Positions 44,990-53,804 are shown, numbered from the stretch's first letter. The stretch is DNA of 64,000 nucleotides from Mucilaginibacter_A sp050954285 (GCA_050954285.1 JBPBPL010000026.1:17622-81621); one strand, 5' to 3'. Numbers and translations: made by a program. Notes: a model not told the origin generated them from the letters alone.

Positions 44990-47302
44990 TTAAGGTTTAT
45001 TAATGATAACTTCCTGTTTTCCCGAAACTTGCTGTTCCTGATCGAAAACAAAAACTTTAATTTCCTGATCAGATTTATTGTTGATCTGAACATTGCTTTG
45101 GCTCACTTTTATTTCCAGCAAAACATTCCTGAAATTGATGTGAAAGGAAAAGTTCTGCCATTTTTCAGGCAAAAAAGGAGTGAAGCTTAGCTGGCCATTT
45201 TTCACGCGCATTCCGCCAAAACCTTCCACCACAGACATCCAGGTGCCGGCCATAGAAGTAATATGGCAGCCGTCGCCGGTATCATTATTATAATTATCCA
45301 AATCCAAACGCGCCGTACGCAAATAAAACTCATAAGCGCGCTGCTGATCGCCCAGTTTCGCGGCCAGAATAGCGTGCACGCAAGGTGAAAGTGAAGATTC
45401 ATGCACTGTGCGCGCTTCGTAAAAATCAAAATTTCTGCGAATCGTTTCCAGATCATACCGATCTTGAAAGAAATAAATTCCTTGCAAAACATCGGCTTGT
45501 TTGATATAGCAGGAGCGAAGGATGCGGTCCCAACTCCATTTCTGGTTAATTGGCCGCTCGGTTTCGGGCAAATCTTTTACCAAAATCTGTTCTTTGTCGA
45601 GGTAATTGTCCTGCTGCATAAAAACCTGGTGCGTTTCATCAAAAGGAAAATACATCTGATCTGCAATTTTATTAAACAGCGATGCTTCTTTTACCGTATC
45701 AAAATTGACTTTTGACAGTATTTTTTCCAGTTGCTGCGGATCATTTTTGCGGACAATTTCTATCGCTTCCAAAACATATTTAAGGCACCAGGCCGCAATT
45801 GTGTTGGTGTACCAGTTATTGTTGATGTTATTCTCGTATTCGTTTGGCCCGGTAACGCCCAGCATCACATATTGCTGCCGTGCATCGGACCAGTTGACGC
45901 GCTGTGCCCAAAAACGTGCAATCCCGATTAAAACTTCTAAACCGTGTGAAGCCAGATAGCTTTCATCACCGGTAAAATTTATATAGTTAAAAATAGCATA
46001 AGCAATTGCGCCGTTCCGGTGGATTTCCTCAAACGTGATTTCCCATTCGTTATGGCATTCTTCACCATTCATAGTCACCATCGGATAAAGTGCCGCACCG
46101 TTTTTAAAACCTAATTTTTCGCCGTTTTCAATCGCTTTTTGCAATTGGTCATAACGGTAAACCAGCAGGTTGCGGGCCACTTCATCTCCGGCCGTGGCTA
46201 GGTAAAAAGGAATGCAGTAAGCCTCTGTGTCCCAATAAGTTGAGCCGCCGTATTTCTCTCCGGTAAAGCCTTTCGGACCGATATTTAAACGCTTGTCTTT
46301 GCCGGTATAAGTTTGCTCCAGCTGAAAAATATTGAAACGGATAGCCTGCTGCGCTTCCATATCTCCTTCAATCCGGATATCGTTCATCTGCCATTTTTCA
46401 GCCCAGGCATCGGCCTGTTCTTTCAGCATCTGGTCAAAACCTTTTTTGCTGATCCGATTTAAAACCTCTTCAGTTTTAGTTTGAAGTTCTTCTTTTAAAT
46501 AATTCAGCGAAGAAAGATTGGCTGCATATTTATACAGCGTAACCGTTTGTGCTTCTTTTACCGGTGTTTTTTGGGTGAGACCTGTAAATTTTTCGCGTTC
46601 GGTTTGTGTTGATTTCGGGTCGGTCTGCTTGTCATCCAGCGAAACTGAAAACTGCATTCCGGTACAAACCACGAAATCCGTTTTCTTGGTTTTCATTTCT
46701 ACAAAGCAACCATTTGGATAGAATCCTTTCCCGGTTTCGTCCCAAAATTTTTCGTCGTAGTTAGAATCTTGGTTTTTAACATCGCCATTGATAAAAGGCA
46801 TCAGGCTGATCTCACCCGAAAAATTCAAAGCAGTCAACGCATATTTTACCGCACCACATTCATCATCAGCCATACTGCAAAAACGGGTGGCCTGTACTTT
46901 TACTTCTTTACCGGAAGCTGTTTTGGCCTGAAAAGATCTTTGCAGATAACCTTCCTGCATGTTCAGTTCCCTGCGGAAATCAGAAACTTCGCATTTTGCC
47001 AGATCCAGAATTTCATCTTCAATTTTAATTTCAATTCCGGCCCATTCGGCAGCGTTCAGCACTTTTGCAAAATATTCCGGGTAGCCGTTTTTCCACCAGC
47101 CTACGCGGGTTTTATCAGGATAATAAACACCGGCCACGTAGTTTCCGGGAAGTGTTTTTCCAGAATAAGTTTCCTCAAAATTAGCACGCTGACCCATCCG
47201 GCCATTTCCTAAACTAAAAATACTTTCAGAAAGTTCGTGGTTATTGGCATCAAAACCTTCCTCAATAATCTTCCATTCATCTACCTGCAAATACTTTTTC
47301 AT
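44990..47302 (-). CDS. GH65 maltose phosphorylase
   Basis: 770 residues, the usual length for GH65 phosphorylases. The catalytic-acid segment is GPNEYENNINNNWYTN with Glu488, and the phosphate-binding region carries HESSLSP, both as in maltose phosphorylases. The N-terminal beta-sandwich (NHELSESIFSLGNGRMGQRA) and C-terminal capping sheet are present. It converts maltose and phosphate into glucose and beta-glucose 1-phosphate in the cytoplasm. The beta-phosphoglucomutase gene lies 7 bp upstream, an operon arrangement that supports the assignment. Trehalose or kojibiose phosphorylase remain alternatives. A motif copy overlaps the start codon. Confidence 0.92.
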   Translation of the reverse strand: MKKYLQVDEWKIIEEGFDANNHELSESIFSLGNGRMGQRANFEETYSGKTLPGNYVAGVYYPDKTRVGWWKNGYPEYFAKVLNAAEWAGIEIKIEDEILDLAKCEVSDFRRELNMQEGYLQRSFQAKTASGKEVKVQATRFCSMADDECGAVKYALTALNFSGEISLMPFINGDVKNQDSNYDEKFWDETGKGFYPNGCFVEMKTKKTDFVVCTGMQFSVSLDDKQTDPKSTQTEREKFTGLTQKTPVKEAQTVTLYKYAANLSSLNYLKEELQTKTEEVLNRISKKGFDQMLKEQADAWAEKWQMNDIRIEGDMEAQQAIRFNIFQLEQTYTGKDKRLNIGPKGFTGEKYGGSTYWDTEAYCIPFYLATAGDEVARNLLVYRYDQLQKAIENGEKLGFKNGAALYPMVTMNGEECHNEWEITFEEIHRNGAIAYAIFNYINFTGDESYLASHGLEVLIGIARFWAQRVNWSDARQQYVMLGVTGPNEYENNINNNWYTNTIAAWCLKYVLEAIEIVRKNDPQQLEKILSKVNFDTVKEASLFNKIADQMYFPFDETHQVFMQQDNYLDKEQILVKDLPETERPINQKWSWDRILRSCYIKQADVLQGIYFFQDRYDLETIRRNFDFYEARTVHESSLSPCVHAILAAKLGDQQRAYEFYLRTARLDLDNYNNDTGDGCHITSMAGTWMSVVEGFGGMRVKNGQLSFTPFLPEKWQNFSFHINFRNVLLEIKVSQSNVQINNKSDQEIKVFVFDQEQQVSGKQEVIINKP

Positions 47303-47314
47303 ACTGTTTTTATA
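47300..47314 (-). repeat. Motif copy overlapping the GH65 start codon
   Basis: CATACTGTTTTTATA on the plus strand; its first three bases are the complement of the ATG of the phosphorylase gene, and it spans the 7-bp gap into the pgmB stop. Confidence 0.6.
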
Positions 47315-47957
47315 AGGTATTTAATTTTGCCAGGTCCATTTTATCCAAACCGGAAACTACCAGATCAGCTTTATTTAAAATTTCGGGCGAACCAATACCA
47401 ACCACTTTCATACCACCAGCCAAACCTGCTTCCACGCCGGCAATGGCATCTTCAAATACCACACAATCAGCAGGTTGTGTTTGTACAGCTTCTGCTCCTT
47501 TTAAAAATACTTCCGGGTCTGGCTTAGCTTTAGATACATGGTTTCCATCAATAATTGCATCAAAATAACTGGCCAGTTTGGTCTTTTCCAGAATAATACC
47601 TGAGTTTTTGCTGGCCGAGCCCAATGCTGTTTTTATCCCTGCTTTTCTAACCAGTTCCAAAAATTCGCGCGCGCCGGGCAGCACTTCTTCCGGTTTCATT
47701 TTGTTGATCATTTCGGTGTACCACTCGTTTTTGCGGGCGGCCAGTTCATCTTTTTCTGCATCAGTTTTGGTTACATTTCCAATTTCCAGGATAATGTCTA
47801 ATGATCGCATCCGGCTCACACCTTTCAAACGTTCGTTGTCGTGTTCAGTAAAATTAATACCCAGTTCATCGGCAAGCCGTTTCCAGGATTTGAAATGATA
47901 AACGGCTGTATCTACAATTACGCCGTCGAGGTCAAAAATACAAGCTTTTACGTCCAT
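47310..47957 (-). CDS. pgmB: Beta-phosphoglucomutase
   Basis: 215 residues, HAD superfamily. Asp9 and Asp11 in IFDLDGVIVD are the nucleophile and acid/base; motif II Ser lies in LGSASKN, motif III Lys in HVSKAKPDPEVF, and motif IV in VFEDAIAGVEAG. The cap-domain region NERLKGVSRMRSLDIIL is characteristic of beta-PGM. It converts beta-glucose 1-phosphate from maltose phosphorolysis into glucose 6-phosphate. It is the first gene of the pgmB-GH65-GH13 operon. A motif copy (47955-47969) overlaps its start codon. Confidence 0.94.
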   Translation of the reverse strand: MDVKACIFDLDGVIVDTAVYHFKSWKRLADELGINFTEHDNERLKGVSRMRSLDIILEIGNVTKTDAEKDELAARKNEWYTEMINKMKPEEVLPGAREFLELVRKAGIKTALGSASKNSGIILEKTKLASYFDAIIDGNHVSKAKPDPEVFLKGAEAVQTQPADCVVFEDAIAGVEAGLAGGMKVVGIGSPEILNKADLVVSGLDKMDLAKLNTL

Positions 47958-47969
47958 GCTGTTTTTATG
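47955..47969 (-). repeat. Motif copy overlapping the pgmB start codon
   Basis: CATGCTGTTTTTATG on the plus strand; the first three bases are the complement of the pgmB ATG, the same arrangement as at the neighbouring GH65 start. Confidence 0.6.
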
Positions 47970-48001
47970 GGGCTAAAAATGGAAAAATATGCTGTTATAA
48001 A

Positions 48002-48044
48002 AAAACCCGGATACATCGCTTAATGGGCGCCGCATCCGGGTTTT
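48002..48044 (-). terminator. Rho-independent terminator
   Basis: AAAACCCGGAT (48002-48012) pairs perfectly with 48034-48044. It lies just past the stop of the minus-strand gene at 48064 and reads into a T run on the minus strand. Confidence 0.85.
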
Positions 48045-48063
48045 GTTTAAACGCAATTGGTTT

Positions 48064-48384
48064 TTATAAGTTTTTATTTACCTGCTGATGATTCAATTTG
48101 GCTTCTATTGCTGCTGATTGATTGCCTGAATATGTACCGAAAGCACTTACCAGAGTACCTTTTAAATTGTATTTTTCAGAGGAAATACCATACAAAATAG
48201 ACATATCAGCCGGGTTGCTTTCTCCTTCAAAACGATAAAATTCATCTATTTCAAACTCATCAACTGACATTTTTATATCTTTTTCGCGGCATTGCATCAT
48301 ATCCTGATCAACGTTAAAATCTTCCGTATAACCACGTGAAATTAAATCGTTCAGTGCATCCAATAGTGTTTCAAAATTTTTCAT
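48064..48384 (-). CDS. Small acidic hypothetical protein
   Basis: 106 residues, acidic, no membrane segment. Features are an N-terminal helix (LLDALNDLISRGYTEDF), DIKMSVDEFEIDEFYRFEGE, DMSILYGISS and KGTLVSAFGTYSG. This resembles a small Bacteroidota family sometimes labelled phosphoribosylpyrophosphate synthetase, but it is far too short and lacks a PRPP motif, so I leave the function open. It is followed by a strong terminator and preceded by another small unknown gene 29 bp upstream on the same strand, so the two probably form an operon. Confidence 0.75.
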   Translation of the reverse strand: MKNFETLLDALNDLISRGYTEDFNVDQDMMQCREKDIKMSVDEFEIDEFYRFEGESNPADMSILYGISSEKYNLKGTLVSAFGTYSGNQSAAIEAKLNHQQVNKNL

Positions 48385-48413
48385 GATCTTAAGTTGGCCT
48401 TGTTTAAACTAAA

Positions 48414-49046
48414 TTATAACAACAAACTGTTATCACTGATTTCACCACGACCAGATTTGAAATGAAAATCAATCTCTTTGTCGATAGCATCTTTTAAAGC
48501 CTCTTCTTTAGACTCGATGTACTTTTCGTTTGCTTCCTGATTTTTTTCAATCAGTTCCAAAATCCTGTTTTTTTCTGCTTTAATTACTTCTGCAGATTGA
48601 TCAACAGGCGTTATCGAATAAACGGTGAGCGAAAAATAACCGCTGTGGTCTGTTAAATATATTTCCTCTTTTGGGTAAATGGTAGTGTATTTTAAAGCAT
48701 CAATTTTACCAGAATATGGAACGGTATAAATGGCATAATATAACGTAATGTAATCGCTACCATGCGTGCTGTGCAGGTTTCGGCCCAAAACTTCTCCAGC
48801 CACGGTTTTATCAAAATCAAATTCCTGGTTTTGTACACTAATGGATGAGGTTTTTACTTCGAAATCACCTAAATCCCAACTCTCAAAAAGATCGTCAAAC
48901 ACGTCTTTTTTAATCTTGTTCAATTTGCCATCTTCCAAACTGTTAGAAAGCTTTAGTGCCTTGATCATTTCCGGAAGCTGAAAAATCATTTTATTGTATT
49001 TCTCTTCCAGGCGATGTTCAAATAGGGTGAATTTTGGTATGCTCAT
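48414..49046 (-). CDS. Hypothetical soluble protein
   Basis: 210 residues, predicted cytoplasmic with no signal peptide or membrane helix. The centre is beta-rich (GSDYITLYYAIYTVPYSGK, EEIYLTDHSGYFSLTVYSI), and the C-terminal third is a charged helix, possibly coiled coil (AEVIKAEKNRILELIEKNQ). I recognise no family. Its neighbour 29 bp downstream on the same strand is also unknown. Divergent from ndh across a 286-bp gap. Confidence 0.65.
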   Translation of the reverse strand: MSIPKFTLFEHRLEEKYNKMIFQLPEMIKALKLSNSLEDGKLNKIKKDVFDDLFESWDLGDFEVKTSSISVQNQEFDFDKTVAGEVLGRNLHSTHGSDYITLYYAIYTVPYSGKIDALKYTTIYPKEEIYLTDHSGYFSLTVYSITPVDQSAEVIKAEKNRILELIEKNQEANEKYIESKEEALKDAIDKEIDFHFKSGRGEISDNSLLL

Positions 49047-49332
49047 AATGTTACAATTTTAACGGAATGCAGAAAAACTCTGATTAGCGTTTAACCTATT
49101 TGAGATTATTATGTTTGAGGCTTCGCTTTTATTTCTTTATATTGAACAAAACATGCGGTTACCAGCCCAATATTCATATATTACAAACATCTGGCAAGCA
49201 GGCAAGTTTAAATATTAAAAAAGCAAAGGCACCAAAAAATAGGCGATAAAAGAAGTATTGGTGCCAATTAAAAATTAAAAACAAAATCGATAGCAAGACC
49301 TCAACAACATTAGCTGCGAAAAACTAATAATT
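49047..49332. other. Divergent intergenic region with a hairpin enclosing a motif copy
   Basis: GGCACCAA (49228-49235) and TTGGTGCC (49258-49265) form an 8-bp inverted repeat whose 22-nt interior contains GATAAAAGAAGTATT (49245-49259, overlapping the right arm). Otherwise the gap is AT-rich; I see no canonical TAnnTTTG promoter. Confidence 0.5.
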
Positions 49333-50634
49333 ATGCATTTAAATGAAATTACCAAACATCCGAGAATAGTAATTGTGGGCGGTGGTTTTGGCGGAATTGA
49401 ACTGGCCAAAGCACTCAAAAAATTTGATGGAGAAGTGTTGCTGATTGACAGGCACAACTATCACATTTTTCAGCCTTTGCTTTATCAGGTTGCTACCGGC
49501 AGTATCCAGGCAGAATCCATCGCTTTTCCGCTTCGTAAAATCTTTAATAACCAGCATAATGTTACGTTTATTTACTCTAACGTTATCAGTGTCAATGCTT
49601 CTGCCAATACCATTACCACTACGGATGGTGATGTGAGTTATGATTATTTGGTGCTGGCCACAGGATCTGATACCAATTTTTTCGGCAATAAAGAGATTGA
49701 ACATTTTTCTATGCCGATGAAAAATGTTACAGAGGCATTGAATATGCGCAGCCTGATCCTCCAAAATCTGGAAGTTGCTTTTCTAGAAAAAGACCCTGAA
49801 AAGAAGCAGGCACTGTTAAATTTTGTAATTGTTGGCGGCGGGCCAACTGGCGTAGAACTATCTGGTGCCATTGCCGAGTTTAAGAACCACGTGCTGCACA
49901 AAGATTATCCGGAGCGGAAAGATGAAAACATGAAGGTTTATTTGGTGGAAGGAAAAACTGAACTGCTGGCGGCCATGTCTCCGGAAGCTTCACATCATGC
50001 CAAAAAAAACCTGACAGATATGGGCGTGGAAATTTACACTGATGTACATGTAAAAAGTTACGACGGCGAATTGCTGACGATTGATAATGGCACCACCATT
50101 CGTACCAAAAACGTGATTTGGGCGGCTGGAGTGAAAGGAAAAGTGCCTGCAGGGTTTTCTCCGGGAACATTGACTAAAGGAAACAGGGTTCAGGTAGATG
50201 CGATTAACCGGGTGCATGATTATCAGAATGTATTTGTAATTGGGGATGCTGCAGCCATGATTTCGCTGGAACACCCGCAAGGTCATCCCGGCGTGGCACC
50301 GGCAGCCATACAGCAAGGTCAGCATTTAGCAAAAAATTTAATTAGAATTATTAAAGGAGAACCTACGGTGCCATTTGTTTATAAAGATAAAGGCTCGCTG
50401 GCCACAATAGGCCGCAACCAGGGTGTGGCAGATTTGGGCAAAATTCATTTGCATGGCTTTATTGCCTGGCTGATCTGGATTTTTGTACACTTAATGTCAT
50501 TGGTCGGTTTTACCAACCGCCTGATTATTTTTTTAAGCTGGGCTTCCAGTTACCTCACTTATAACGGTGGTAGTAGGTTGATTATCAGGCGTTTCAATAC
50601 CAAAGAAATGAAAATTGATCCTGAAGCTGATTAA
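49333..50634 (+). CDS. ndh: Type II NADH dehydrogenase-like FAD oxidoreductase
   Basis: 433 residues. FAD-binding GGGFGGIELAKAL at the N-terminus, NYHIFQPLLYQVATG as in NDH-2 enzymes, the NAD(P)H-binding VIVGGGPTGVELSGAIAE at ~165-185, and a second FAD motif VFVIGDAAAM near 300. The C-terminal region is hydrophobic (GFIAWLIWIFVHLMSLVGF), consistent with membrane association. It would pass electrons from NADH to menaquinone without pumping protons. It ends 65 bp from the convergent MscS gene, and the gap contains an inverted motif pair. Confidence 0.92.
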   Translation: MHLNEITKHPRIVIVGGGFGGIELAKALKKFDGEVLLIDRHNYHIFQPLLYQVATGSIQAESIAFPLRKIFNNQHNVTFIYSNVISVNASANTITTTDGDVSYDYLVLATGSDTNFFGNKEIEHFSMPMKNVTEALNMRSLILQNLEVAFLEKDPEKKQALLNFVIVGGGPTGVELSGAIAEFKNHVLHKDYPERKDENMKVYLVEGKTELLAAMSPEASHHAKKNLTDMGVEIYTDVHVKSYDGELLTIDNGTTIRTKNVIWAAGVKGKVPAGFSPGTLTKGNRVQVDAINRVHDYQNVFVIGDAAAMISLEHPQGHPGVAPAAIQQGQHLAKNLIRIIKGEPTVPFVYKDKGSLATIGRNQGVADLGKIHLHGFIAWLIWIFVHLMSLVGFTNRLIIFLSWASSYLTYNGGSRLIIRRFNTKEMKIDPEAD

Positions 50635-50642
50635 TTTAGGGT

Positions 50643-50697
50643 GCTAAAAGAAGTATGCGTATCTGATGTAATATTTGGGAAGATACTTCTTTTACTA
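50643..50697. repeat. Inverted motif pair between convergent genes
   Basis: GCTAAAAGAAGTATG (50643-50657) and GATACTTCTTTTACT (50682-50696) share a perfect 12-bp inverted core (50645-50656 with 50684-50695). It fills the 64-bp gap between ndh and the MscS gene, positioned like a bidirectional terminator. Confidence 0.8.
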
Positions 50698-50698
50698 G

Positions 50699-53149
50699 TT
50701 ATTTTTCAGGCTTTCCTTCAGGATAATAAATGCGTACATCGCGCTGCGGAAACGGGATTTCTATCTTTTCGAGGTAAAACGTTTCGTAAATATCGCTCAT
50801 TAATCGGCTTTTCAGTTCCAGCCACTTGGTTAAGTCTTCTACCCAAAACAAAATCCTGAAATCCACCGAATTATCGCCAAAGTTATGAATCAGAACCATC
50901 GGTTGCGGTGCTTTCATTACGTATTCCCGATCCATTACCAAATGATAAAGCAGTTTTCGTACTTTATCCAGTTCAGAACCGTAAGCTACTCCTACAATTA
51001 ATTCTACCCGGCGGTTACTGTTGCTTAATGTCCAGTTAATTAAATGCTGCGAAAGCAGATCTCCGTTTGGAATAATGATTTCTGAACCGTCGGAAGTCGC
51101 AATTTTGCTGGCGCGAATCCCCATTTCTTTAATTGTGCCGGCATGGCCACCCACTTCAATAATATCACCGATTTGAACGGGTTTTTCAAAAGCCAGAATT
51201 ATACCAGAAACTAAATTGTTGACAATAGTTTGCAAGCCAAAGCCAATACCCACACTTAGCGCACCAATAATAATGTTGATTTTTTCAAGCGGAACACTGG
51301 ATGCAATAATAGCGAGTAAAAAACCTGAACCAAAAATACTGAGTTTAACCAGCAAAATGGAAGAACTGAGTTTACTTTTGCGGGTAGTAGAAACTGCGTG
51401 CTGATCAGCAAATTCAAAAAAGTAAGTGATAATTCTGGATAAAGTGGATGCGATCCAGATGATGATGATAAACAGCAGTACGTTGCCAAAAGTGAATTTT
51501 GTATCACCAATAATATGTGGCTGGCTGAGTAATTCTGTCGAAGAATCAACCAAATAGTCAATGATATTGAAGTTTTGTGCAATCCAAATCAACCAAAAAA
51601 CAATCGCAATAACCTTGAAAATGTTTTGCAAGCGGCTTTTTAGTGTGGCATAATCAAAGTAAGAAGGTGCTTCTTCGTTGGATTTGTTGCCTTCCAGATG
51701 CAGAAAAATCGCTTCCATTAAAATCCGTACAAAAACAAACAGACTTACAGCCTGCCAAAGTCCGGATAAAGCAGTAACACCTAAAATTTTTGCAATGCTA
51801 AAACGGCCGGCAATATTTAACAATAAGGAAGCCAGCTGCATTGCCATAAAAACCCGTAACAGCAGGAAATAGCCGGAAGGCAGCACTAAACCGGATTTTT
51901 TTAGCGATTTCAAAAAAGCAAAACCCATTATCAGGCAGGTAATACTCATTAAAAAAATCGTAATCCGATCGGCGTAACAAACCTTAATAAACAGGTTGCT
52001 GATATCGTAAATAAATGTCAGTCCGATGATGGGTAGCCAATATTTGTACAGACTTTTCGGCCAATATTTTTTTAGTAAAACGCCTGTGCAAATAACGATG
52101 ATGAAGGTAATAATCTCAACAAAAATGGCTGGTGGATGATCGTATAAAAAGATGGTGATAATGGTAGCAACCAGTACTGAAGCAATTAGTGGATGTGCCG
52201 GGATAAATTCTGCTTGTTTAAAAGTAGTTGCAGAGTCAGGATTTTTTTTGCGAATTCTTCTGATGCTTGCAGATACCCAGTAAAAAAAAACTCCAAAAAG
52301 AAGTAATCCAAATAAATGAATTTCGTAATTGCTGATGATAAAATAGATAAGCAAACGCTGGTTCATCTCCATCGTAGCGTTCCATGCAGCCGCAAGAGAG
52401 TTGGGATAATCAGCTGGTTTGGCCTGCCAGATGTATGGATATTCTTTACTGATGGCCCGTTCGCTAAATTTATTGAGAATGTCGTTAATCTGGTTTTTGT
52501 AATCTGTAATTTTAATATAATTCTGCACCACCCGGTTTTGCAGCAAGCCGAGGTTTAGCAACTTCGTGCGGTTAACTGCCTCCAGTTTGGAAAACTTGGT
52601 ATTTAAAGAACTAAGCTGTTCCAGATACTGTTTTTGCAGGATACTTTCTGATGGAATAAAATTTAGCGTAGGGTCCTGCTTAAATTCCAGGATTCGGGCT
52701 TGCGTTTTTACCAGTTTGGCATTCCGTTGCGAAAGCTTGTCTTGCCAGTCATCCAGCCGGTCTTCAATATGCGTCAAAATATCGCGTACGGCATAGAGGT
52801 ACCGCAAAGTGCTGGATTTATCGTTGTTATTTACCGTTTCCTTAACAATTTTAATCCCGCGCTCCAGCCTGGGCAAGCCGCTGCTGATCGTCATGGTATC
52901 AATACCTTTCGATAAAGTATTATTGATTGAATTGTAAGAAGCCGTGTAATATTCGATCTTGTCCAGCAGGCTATTGATCGAAGTATCTGATTTTTTTGCT
53001 TTATGCAGTAGCGAATCCTGGTAGTTTAAAGCGGATTTCAGGGAATCACTCTCTACAGAAACAATTTTTTTCTTTTGGGCGAAAGAAGGAGCAATGTAGA
53101 AAAGTGTAAAGCCAAGCAGCAATGAAATTAAACGATTGGCTTTACACAT
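50699..53149 (-). CDS. Large MscS-family mechanosensitive channel protein
   Basis: 816 residues from MCKANRLIS, which starts a signal peptide (LLGFTLFYIAPSFAQ). An in-frame start at 53215 lies upstream of a motif copy and adds 22 non-signal residues. A periplasmic coiled-coil region (~30-270) is followed by about ten membrane helices. The MscS domain near 600-700 has GALSVGIGFGLQTIVNNLVSG and FEKPVQIGDIIEV, then GIRASKIATSDGSEIIIPNG and the cytoplasmic C-terminal domain. It resembles the large MscK/YbdG-like proteins that release solutes on osmotic downshift. Confidence 0.92.
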   Translation of the reverse strand: MCKANRLISLLLGFTLFYIAPSFAQKKKIVSVESDSLKSALNYQDSLLHKAKKSDTSINSLLDKIEYYTASYNSINNTLSKGIDTMTISSGLPRLERGIKIVKETVNNNDKSSTLRYLYAVRDILTHIEDRLDDWQDKLSQRNAKLVKTQARILEFKQDPTLNFIPSESILQKQYLEQLSSLNTKFSKLEAVNRTKLLNLGLLQNRVVQNYIKITDYKNQINDILNKFSERAISKEYPYIWQAKPADYPNSLAAAWNATMEMNQRLLIYFIISNYEIHLFGLLLFGVFFYWVSASIRRIRKKNPDSATTFKQAEFIPAHPLIASVLVATIITIFLYDHPPAIFVEIITFIIVICTGVLLKKYWPKSLYKYWLPIIGLTFIYDISNLFIKVCYADRITIFLMSITCLIMGFAFLKSLKKSGLVLPSGYFLLLRVFMAMQLASLLLNIAGRFSIAKILGVTALSGLWQAVSLFVFVRILMEAIFLHLEGNKSNEEAPSYFDYATLKSRLQNIFKVIAIVFWLIWIAQNFNIIDYLVDSSTELLSQPHIIGDTKFTFGNVLLFIIIIWIASTLSRIITYFFEFADQHAVSTTRKSKLSSSILLVKLSIFGSGFLLAIIASSVPLEKINIIIGALSVGIGFGLQTIVNNLVSGIILAFEKPVQIGDIIEVGGHAGTIKEMGIRASKIATSDGSEIIIPNGDLLSQHLINWTLSNSNRRVELIVGVAYGSELDKVRKLLYHLVMDREYVMKAPQPMVLIHNFGDNSVDFRILFWVEDLTKWLELKSRLMSDIYETFYLEKIEIPFPQRDVRIYYPEGKPEK

Positions 53150-53157
53150 TTTATAGG

Positions 53158-53172
53158 GATAAAAGAAGTAGT
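53158..53172 (+). repeat. Motif copy just upstream of the MscS start
   Basis: GATAAAAGAAGTAGT, 8 bp upstream of the ATG of the minus-strand MscS gene and therefore probably within its 5' leader or promoter. Confidence 0.6.
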
Positions 53173-53229
53173 GCATGAGCAGGTTCGTACAGAAATATTT
53201 GTTGGTTCCGCACAAAATTAGCAGAAGAT

Positions 53230-53670
53230 TTAGCTGCGAAGTTTAAATCCTTCAAATTCCATCATTTTCTTCTGTTCCAGTTCTGGAATCGGAATGGATT
53301 TATACGCTTTATAATCATAATGGATACAAACCGTTTGGCCGGTGGTGCAAATTTGTTCCTGGCCATTTTCATCAACTTTAACAATGATGTAATCCATATC
53401 AAAGCTGCTGTTGCCAATTCTGGAAGTGCGGACGTAACAAAAAATCTGATCGTACAATTTTAATGGTTTCAGGTAATTGATTTCTGATCGGCCTAAAATA
53501 ATGTTTGTTTCTTTCCAATCCCACTGGATAATCTGTTTCCAGTAATTGGTTCTGGCAATTTCAAAGTAGGTAAGGTAAACAGCATTGTTAACGTGTCCGA
53601 AGCCATCCAGATCAGAAAAACGGATGTAAATAGGAGTTTTAAATTTGTAATTAGGCGGAATCTCAGTCAT
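53230..53670 (-). CDS. Acyl-CoA thioesterase, 4HBT hot-dog family
   Basis: 146 residues, hot-dog fold. The catalytic-region motif is FSDLDGFGHVNNAVYLTYFE, with the Asp-x-x-GHVNN pattern of 4-hydroxybenzoyl-CoA thioesterase/YbgC-like enzymes, followed by ARTNYWKQI and the central strands. It likely hydrolyses acyl-CoA thioesters in the cytoplasm; substrate unknown. Divergent from hsp20 over a 134-bp AT-rich gap. No sign of an operon with the MscS gene, 80 bp downstream. Confidence 0.9.
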   Translation of the reverse strand: MTEIPPNYKFKTPIYIRFSDLDGFGHVNNAVYLTYFEIARTNYWKQIIQWDWKETNIILGRSEINYLKPLKLYDQIFCYVRTSRIGNSSFDMDYIIVKVDENGQEQICTTGQTVCIHYDYKAYKSIPIPELEQKKMMEFEGFKLRS

Positions 53671-53700
53671 TTTAAGTCAATATGTCAGTTTAAAAAATAA

Positions 53701-53737
53701 TTATATGTCATTATGGCATATAATTTAATTATTTTTG
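53701..53737 (+). promoter_or_regulatory. Candidate hsp20 promoter with palindromic operator
   Basis: TATTTTTG (53730-53737) fits the -7 TAnnTTTG element, 67 bp before the hsp20 start. Just upstream TTATATG (53701-53707) and CATATAA (53717-53723) form a 7-bp inverted repeat with a 9-bp spacer in the -33 region, suggesting a repressor or activator site shared with the divergent thioesterase gene. Confidence 0.45.
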
Positions 53738-53804
53738 TCGTTGGTACAAGGATTGAACAAGTGTTTATAACAATCAAATAAAATAATAATAAAGCTATAA
53801 AGAT

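Noticed and set aside
48064..48384. Calling the gene a phosphoribosylpyrophosphate synthetase
   Set aside because: It is 106 residues and lacks the PRPP-binding motif; such a label would be a propagated misannotation.
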